This document shows, piece after piece, positions 41,591-46,668 of a stretch of 46,668 bases of DNA. The notes beneath the pieces are model-generated. The model searched no databases. It had not been told where the DNA came from and saw nothing but the letters and a program-made list of their open reading frames with translations. Each line of letters starts with the position of its first letter. The first letter of the stretch is position 1. Made by a program: the position numbers and the translations under genes. The DNA is from Chara braunii (lineage: Eukaryota; Streptophyta; Charophyceae; Charales; Characeae), in the NCBI GenBank assembly GCA_003427395.1, contig BFEA01000483.1:426791-473458 (forward strand). The letters are read 5' to 3'.

Positions 41591-41954
41591 AATAAAGGAA
41601 GCAGGTCTTAATACATGAATGCATGTTCGCGCACCGATGGATGTTGTGGCTACTCTGGGACAAGGCAAGGAGTGAACCTCTGCTTGCTCCTTGGCGTCGT
41701 CACTTAATTCACCTTCTTGTTTTGTTCATGTTTTGTTGATAGTCCTCCTGGCCCAGGAAAAAGCAAAAAGGACCTGTCCACATCGGTGCTATGTTAAGAA
41801 ACCATGAAACTGGTTGTAAAAAATGGCCAAGTTCATTCAAGATAACCATGAACATGACCTCAATGGGACAGGGGCCTAACCCTTGGGCATGGAACCCCCT
41901 GAGAATGTTGTGGCAAGCTGCCTATGAACAGATACAGCGGACTGGTGTTCTTTT
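41591..41954. other. no gene seen
   Basis: Unrecognised sequence between two family A copies. Confidence 0.4.
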
Positions 41955-42062
41955 CTTTTTTGTTAACCCTGGACCCGGTTTCCAGCAGGTGCAGCTCCCC
42001 ACCAATAGATGGAGTGACCTTTCAGGGAGTAGGAAGGGATGCTCTTATCACCCTTCCTATTA
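41955..42062 (+). mobile_element. SINE-like family A copy without A-tail
   Basis: CCTGGACCCGGTTTCCAGCA, GGTGCAGCTCCCCACCAATA, GATGGAG, then GGGATGCTCTTATCACCCTT, CCTATT. Repeat E begins 34 bp downstream. Confidence 0.75.
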
Positions 42063-42095
42063 GATCCTGCTGGGTCTTAGAAAGAAAAGGGGCAA

Positions 42096-42245
42096 ACTAC
42101 GTGGGAGTCACAAAAATGAGTTATAATTGCACTCCGGGCCAAGAAACAGTTTCAAATTGCAGTTCGGGCAATGTATACAACCCAGCTTTCTGGCCAGGTA
42201 GGGTGCCCGAAGTGCAATTATTGCAGACTGTGTCTTGGCCCATAA
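42096..42245. mobile_element. fold-back MITE, repeat E copy 2
   Basis: CGTGGGAGTCACAAAAATGA, GTTATAATTGCACTCCGGGC, CAAGAAACAGTTT... with the inverted partner ACTGTGTCTTGGCCCA at 42227-42242 and AGTGCAATTATTGCAGA before it. It is inverted relative to copy 1; the outer part of its right arm is shorter. Confidence 0.8.
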
Positions 42246-42246
42246 A

Positions 42247-42545
42247 GATTCTTCTCTCAACTTCACCTTTCACTACCTACCTACCACTACTCCTAAGCCC
42301 ATACAGGGGACCCCTGCAAGCATAGTTACCACTTACAATTAAGAAGACGCAAGTTGGCCCCCACCCTGATTGGCGTTGGTCGGGGAGTAGAGTGGGGCCG
42401 CCGCCGGGGGGGGGGGGGGCAGCTATTGCAAAGACAGAGCATTTTACTAGTAGCTGCGCCACCCATCTTTTTCCCCCGCCCCCATCGAGTAACAGCAGTG
42501 TCTATGGCCAACACTCTCCCACACACCATTCACAACCCCTCCCTC
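42247..42545 (+). repeat. repeat G, copy 3
   Basis: Starts GATTCTTCTCTCAACTTCAC immediately after repeat E and ends near CACCATTCACAACCCC. It has a G11-type run at 42408-42418 in the region where the other copies vary. Confidence 0.88.
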
Positions 42546-42559
42546 CTCCCCCCCACACC

Positions 42560-42712
42560 CTGATGGCCAAGGACCCTACCAATACCAAACAGGGGGAGCA
42601 AGTCAACTATCTCAGTTGGTTGGCACCAAGAGTGCTGCAGATGGTCAGTGGGGATTGAACCCGCAACCTCCTGAATGCCACTTGCGTGTCTAACGAATTG
42701 AGCTAGGCCGCT
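42560..42712 (-). mobile_element. tRNA-derived SINE (family K), copy 2
   Basis: The reverse complement reads CGGCCTAGCTCAATTCGTTA (A box), AAGTGGCATTCAGGAGGT, GCGGGTTCAATCCCCACT (B box), matching the 29283 copy through the whole head. The body reaches repeat G. Confidence 0.78.
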
Positions 42713-43167
42713 TGCAGCGGACTGATGTTCGAATCCAGGTATGATCATATACAACAAAATAAAACAATTCTGAATTACCTGGGCCGGCCTGTTCGATGAT
42801 GGTATCTCACAGCTGTTGCCCTTTCAAGAAAGAAAGGAAGACAGAAGTAGAAAAGATGCACAAATGAAAAGAGGCAAGGGGAGGATTGCCCTCAGAGCTG
42901 CGTTGAGTTCTCACATGCCCTGCTAACCGGCGTCTTGGCTCCAGACTCTTGATGTACAGGGATCAACGGACAGAAACGCAGAGTCAGGGTAAGTGGACCC
43001 GTCCCCCAGATATGATGATCTGGTTAGCCAACTGCCAAAATAAGGGCACATGGAGGGAAGGTTACCTTATTCAAGTTATTGCCTTTTCCAAGCCTTGTGT
43101 GGCCACCCCATCCTACTTTTTGGCCTCTAACTCCCAACAAAAAAGATAATCCATATTGGGTTGGAAT
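42713..43167. other. no gene seen
   Basis: GATGTTCGAATCCAGGTATG at 42724 is a lone B-box-like word on +. Short frames are unrecognised. Confidence 0.4.
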
Positions 43168-43533
43168 CTAATTGGGCCAATCATCTGTGTGGTATTGTTC
43201 TTGTGTTCTGTCTGGTGGCTGGGAGGGGGAGTTGGTGGAGGAGAAACATGCAACATATATCCATAAGTAGGCAACAGTGCATGTGAGACAAGAATCTGAT
43301 TTGCACAGCAGTCCAGCTGTTGGCAAACATGCGGGAATCATAGAACGCAACCAAATCACTGATCTCCGCCCGTCGATCTGTGTGCCGTGGGCCTCACTCT
43401 CACTCATGGAAATGTTAAGAAGACAAAACAAATAAAAATTGCTGAGGGTATCTTGCCAATTTCTAGCTGAAGCTATACTTGCCAATGTGAAGAGTAGTGC
43501 AGTGAGACACCATGTGGCCATAATTGCCCTCAT
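43168..43533 (-). CDS. unrecognised frame with a signal-peptide-like start
   Basis: The minus-strand frame of 121 codons starts MRAIMATWCLTALLFTLASI then ASARNW: a hydrophobic core followed by an A-X-A motif that would suit signal peptidase cleavage before Arg. Downstream the sequence has scattered Cys and no family I recognise; it may read into an intron after about residue 35. A family A insertion lies 25-110 bp upstream of the start, where a promoter would be. It could be a remnant secreted-protein exon or chance. No splice partner identified. Confidence 0.25.
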   Translation of the reverse strand: MRAIMATWCLTALLFTLASIASARNWQDTLSNFYLFCLLNISMSESEAHGTQIDGRRSVIWLRSMIPACLPTAGLLCKSDSCLTCTVAYLWIYVACFSSTNSPSQPPDRTQEQYHTDDWPN

Positions 43534-43556
43534 AAAGGACAGTCCTGCGGTTTTTC

Positions 43557-43640
43557 CTTCTTTTTTCCTCTTTTTTGGCAGATGGGTCCTGTCTATTGGT
43601 GGGGAGTGGCACGTGCTGGAAACCGGTCCAGTGTTCTCTT
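43557..43640 (-). mobile_element. SINE-like family A, short copy
   Basis: T-rich tract, GCAGATGGGTCCTG, TCTATTGGTGGGGAGTGGCA, CGTGCTGGAAACCGGTCCAG, TG. The middle is deleted, as in the 10281 copy. Confidence 0.75.
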
Positions 43641-43737
43641 GAGTGCAGTTTTTTCGTTTTGAATTTTATTAGACTCTGTAGAATCAAATAGGGAGAGTGA
43701 TACAAGCTCCGCCCCGCTACTAGAACCTATTCAAGTA

Positions 43738-43795
43738 GCTCCATCTATTGGTGAGGAGCTTCACCTGCTGGAAACCGGGTCCGGTGTCCCTCATA
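43738..43795 (-). mobile_element. SINE-like family A, head fragment
   Basis: GCTCCATCTATTGGTGAGGA, GCTTCACCTGCTGGAAACCG, GGTCCGGTGTCCC. No T run to its left, so tailless. Confidence 0.7.
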
Positions 43796-44024
43796 TACAA
43801 CATACAACACCTTGGAGCGCAAAATTACAGTAACTGTAATAGTGAGCAGACCTGCAGCGAGGTCCCACTTGCATGGACTAAGACAGACTGGTTGTCGATA
43901 ACCAAGATCAATGGCCAGATCTCGCAGCCCATTTACTAGGTGGGACCTTGCCCCTGACATTCTGTGGCTTCGCTTGGGTAGCAGTCTGCTCCAAGACTGA
44001 GTTAAAAAGAAAAAGGGAAAACTA

Positions 44025-44197
44025 GGGCGCTGTCACGGTTTCAGTTTGCAAATGCGTTTCGGCCACAGTTTTGCGAATGTTGTGTCAAACCGAGAAAAAA
44101 TGTGAATGTATACAAGGCAGCTTTAGGGTCGGGTGGGGATGTGTTGTCATTGAGGGATGCCTGAACTGGATTTAAAACTGAAATCGTGACTGCGCCC
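44025..44197. mobile_element. MITE-like element flanked by TA
   Basis: GGGCGCTGTCACGGTTTCAG (44025 on) pairs with the reverse complement of 44173-44197 (GGGCGCAGTCACGATTTCAG) with two mismatches in 20. Both ends abut TA, so a Tc1/mariner-type TA target duplication fits, although the ACTAG/CTAGT flanks extend the symmetry and the true end could be 3-4 bp further out. 173 bp, non-coding. Confidence 0.75.
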
Positions 44198-44199
44198 TA

Positions 44200-44268
44200 G
44201 TTACCCCAAGAGCACCGGTTGGAAATGCGCATTGTGGTATGAGGTTGCGGGTTCAAAACTCAATTGCA
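44200..44268 (+). mobile_element. tRNA-like SINE head
   Basis: AGAGCACCGGTTGGAAATGC (A-box-like) and GCGGGTTCAAAACTC (B box). It directly adjoins the right end of the MITE. Confidence 0.5.
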
Positions 44269-44344
44269 GCCTCATGCATTTCCGCCGGCGGGCATTGACC
44301 AGCGTGCGGCTGTACACACTGTCCTCTGGGTGCTACATGGTTAT

Positions 44345-44562
44345 GAATACAGACCCTGCCTGCATCACTGAGGGGACTTAGTCAAGGTTGTTGTATGCTG
44401 GGTCTTAACTATGCGTGGGTTGCTTGACGTGGTCATTGTTGGTACTGTTATTCTTCCCTGTTCTGGCATATCATAATACATTGGCATCAATTCACAACGT
44501 AGCACATATGGCAGGGGACTACTGTCACATAACAAAGGGCATGTGTTCGAGTCTGGCTAGAG
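44345..44562 (+). mobile_element. tRNA-like SINE block (family O), copy 2
   Basis: GGTTGTTGTATGCTGGGTCT parallels 15890, and the block ends in TAGCACATATGGCAGGGG (A-box-like) and GTGTTCGAGTCTGGC (B box). Same order as 15842-16085, which supports one family. Confidence 0.6.
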
Positions 44563-44644
44563 ACTTTGGGGGGTTTCTTGCACACACAGGCCCGCCATTC
44601 ACATGACAGTACAACTCTATGCATACGAAATTCATCAGGGACTT

Positions 44645-44900
44645 GGTGGGGGGTCCACACTATAACTGGGGCTGGTAGGAGCGGCCTCAGTATCTGGAAT
44701 CATGGCATATACACATACACAACTAGGGTGGGCAAGGGTTCTCAAGGCTGCGCGGTTGTCCTTGCCCGTCCTTGGTATGTAGAACCATGGACACATAGAT
44801 ATCACACAGAAAGCACATACACATGACTGGGGCTGGCTGGGGCTTTCAAGGCTTCGCGCTTGGCCTTGTCCCGCCTCGGTATCTGACATCTGTAGAAAGG
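44645..44900 (+). repeat. tandem units related to the family I head
   Basis: ACTGGGGCTGG(T/C)... heads occur at about 44656, 44724 (ACTAGGGTGGGCAAGGGTTC) and 44826 (ACTGGGGCTGGCTGGGGCTT). The last two share TCAAGGCT(G/T)CGCG(G/C)TTG and (A/T)CACATACACA over a period of about 100 bp. The complete family I copy at 45050 begins the same way. Confidence 0.65.
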
Positions 44901-45049
44901 AAAGAAATGCCAGAGTAAGGATACATAGATAACATGCAGATAACAAAAAATAACATGCCAGAATGGGGGTTGGTAGGTGAAATAGACATAATGCTTGAGA
45001 CTGGCGCCCGATGTACCCAAGTAACGTGGCTTGCTTGACTTTGCCTCAA

Positions 45050-45396
45050 CTGGGGCTGGGTGGGGCTTTCAAGGTTTAGCGCTTGGCTCTGCCTAGCCCC
45101 GGTGCCCAGAACTACTGTCTGGTCCAAGTCGCCTTCTGAAATAACATGGTGATAGTCCTGAGTACTCAATACTGAGGTAGGATAGTAGGATAGGGGTGCG
45201 CTAGGAGAATTGCCGAGAGGATGGGTAGGGAAAGTGGTCTTATGGAGCATAAGGGATTGTCAGGACTGCCAATAGCTGTGTCAGTAACCCCATGTGTCTG
45301 GAGTCCGGCTTCTACAACAACCTGCGCTTTTGGAAAGAAAAAGAAAAGAAAAAAAGAAAAAAAGAAAAGGAAAGAAAAGATAAGAAAAAAGTACTT
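45050..45396 (+). mobile_element. SINE-like family I, full copy
   Basis: ACTGGGGCTGGGTGGGGCTT, GTTTAGCGCTTGGCTCTGCC, ACTGAGGTAGGATAGTAGGA, GGTGCGCTAGGAG, GCTTCTACAACAACCTGCGC, TTTTGG and an A-rich tail interrupted by G (45335-45390). About 285 bp plus tail. No ORF; Pol III boxes not clear. Confidence 0.85.
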
Positions 45397-45400
45397 TCTT

Positions 45401-45432
<32 letters not shown>
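45397..45432. repeat. T homopolymer
   Basis: T run of about 28 bases facing the A-rich tail of the previous SINE. Confidence 0.95.
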
Positions 45433-45435
<3 letters not shown>

Positions 45436-45503
45436 GCAAAAGGAGGCAGGGAATCCCTCCACATCTCAACCCGGACAGAGGAACCAAGCCTCCGAGAGGC
45501 TAA

Positions 45504-46668
45504 GGGTGGGACCCCATAGGAAAAAGCTTGGAAAAAGTGGTCCGCCACGGGAAACGGGAAAAGTTTTCTGGAAAGCTGGAAAACAGTTTTGCGGGGACCC
45601 CACTGCGGTGTACGTTTTGCGGCAAAATGGAGGAAACCTTTTCCGTTTCGGGAAAGCGACTTCTTGGCCTTCCTAGAAAGGAAATTGGTGTGGTGTCCGG
45701 GTGTCGCCTATGGACCAAACACATGACCGGCCGTGTCCTGCATGAGTGACGCGCTGCGGCGCCTGTGGGACCCGGTCCTTCCCTGCGAACCGGAACCCCA
45801 CGTCCGGAGGTTTCCTCCCATGTGACCGTTGCTGGGATAGCGGCGACGTGCCTCTTCCACCCTGCTCGCAGAGGCGGCAGGTGGTCGTCGACACCTGCAA
45901 ACAAGCTTGCCTGCAACTTGACGGTTGTCCTTCCGCAGGCTAGCGCGCAAGTTGCCCCTTGCCATGGACTCTGTGCCCGACTCATCAGCGGCCAATGACT
46001 GGGACGATGTGTCCTTCCTCGCTGTCTTCACCCTTCTGCAGTGGTTAAGCCATAGGAACATGGCGGCGATGGCGGTGCTCGAAGCCGCGGCTGCGTTGCC
46101 CATCTGTCTGCCAGGCATGTCGCCCGGCCTGTTGCTATTGGCAAGCACCGTCATGCACGACATTTCCTTAACGGACATGGCTGCAAGCGCATTCGTCCAA
46201 CGAATGGATGCTCGCCGCCGGGTTTGGGTAATGGAACGAAGCGGGGGTGTGTGGAAGGACCTGCAGAGAGAGGGGGGAAGGCACGAAAAGGTGTTTCAGC
46301 GTTTTTGCAGACTTCCTCGGCCATTGTTCAACGAGGTGTTAGCGCGCATAGCTCCTCACATCCAGCGTCAGACAATGAATTGAAGGCAGCCGATTCCCGC
46401 TGGTCAGAAGTTCGCTTGCGCGCTAATCAGGTGGGCAACAGGCGGTTTTTACCGGCAGTCTGCCCACGGTTTGGGCCTTGGTTTGGCGACCGCGCTGCGA
46501 AGCAATGTTGACGTGGCCGACGCCATAATCAAGGAGTATGGCAAACTGGTGCAGTTCCCGTCTGGCCAGAAGCTGCAAGACACGCTTGACGCTTTCGAAC
46601 GGAAAGGCTTCCCGGGGTGCGTCGGAGCGATAGACTGCACCCACGTGTACATCGAGAAGCCCAACAAC
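45504..46668 (+). mobile_element. PIF/Harbinger-type DNA transposon, 5' part
   Basis: Contains the transposase gene described below and is cut by the window end. TAA (45501-45503) followed by GGGTGGGACCCC could be the 3-bp target duplication and terminal repeat of a Harbinger element, but the other end is outside the window, so the left limit is a guess. GGAAAGCTGGAAAACAGTTT near 45571 has a relative at 11688. Confidence 0.6.
45964..46668 (+). pseudogene. Harbinger-type transposase (HARBI1-like), partial, one nonsense codon
   Basis: DDE nuclease that excises and inserts the transposon. From ATG 45964 (45925 is an alternative) the frame reads MDSVPDSSAANDWDDVSFLA, then FQRFCRLPRPLFNEVLARIA, RQPIPAGQKFACALIRWATG, and FPGCVGAIDCTHVYIEKP, where GAIDCTH carries the first catalytic Asp (46627-46650). 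The window stops there. A TGA at 46381-46383 interrupts an otherwise continuous frame exactly where the family has a residue before the (R)xPI motif, so this copy is probably dead unless read through. Harbinger elements also need a Myb-like partner, which is not in view. GC content is higher than in the flanking SINE cluster. Confidence 0.9.

Noticed and set aside
45500-45985. Minus-strand 161-codon frame opposite the Harbinger gene.
   Set aside because: It overlaps the better-supported transposase frame and has no recognised domain.

Overview
This is a eukaryotic, repeat-saturated stretch with no gene that I can defend as an intact host gene. Almost everything recognisable is a transposable element or its remains: three non-LTR retrotransposon (LINE) bodies, a PIF/Harbinger-type transposase running off the right end, a DNA element nested in a LINE, several MITE-like inverted-repeat elements, at least three A-tailed SINE-like families plus tRNA-like SINE heads, and many microsatellites and homopolymers. 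The LINE proteins (gag resembling plant DUF4283, APE endonuclease, RT with FVDD, C-terminal zf-RVT zinc finger) are of the kind seen in plants and charophyte algae, so a large, repeat-rich streptophyte genome is my best guess. The species cannot be read from the sequence. The window is a draft assembly: N gaps lie beside homopolymers, and a Tn5/Nextera mosaic-end junction remains in the contig at 37398-37435.

Layout. 1-12.4 kb: microsatellites, tandem duplications, a perfect 45-bp palindrome (5770-5814), copies of SINE-like families A and I, and dispersed repeat D. 12.9-13.6 kb: 3' fragment of a LINE. 13.8-16.2 kb: repeat B, SINE A, a GAT-rich array, an inverted-repeat MITE and a tRNA-like SINE. 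About 17.9-27.15 kb: one long decayed LINE whose ORF2 is split by a 700-bp DNA element with an 8-bp target duplication. 27.6-36.9 kb: minisatellites, tRNA-like SINEs, repeats E, F, G, I, A, B, D, and possible fragments of host sequence. 37.2-37.4 kb: pieces of U6 and U2 snRNA joined together beside A-tails, followed by the adapter junction. 37.9-39.7 kb: 5'-truncated second LINE. 40.2-45.4 kb: dense SINE/MITE cluster. 45.5-46.67 kb: 5' part of a Harbinger-type transposase gene, cut by the window end.

How it fits together. The LINEs are the visible source of reverse transcriptase. The A-tailed families and the U6/U2 chimera look like products of LINE-type reverse transcription, the chimera by template switching. 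Stop codons in the long LINE sit repeatedly at conserved Trp or Arg positions as TGA, which fits C-to-T decay of a silenced element. The most unusual item is the U6/U2 snRNA chimera at 37201-37392. It must be weighed against the adapter junction six bases away, which shows that the local assembly is imperfect. Family letters (A, B, D and so on) are my own labels, based on comparing copies within this window only.
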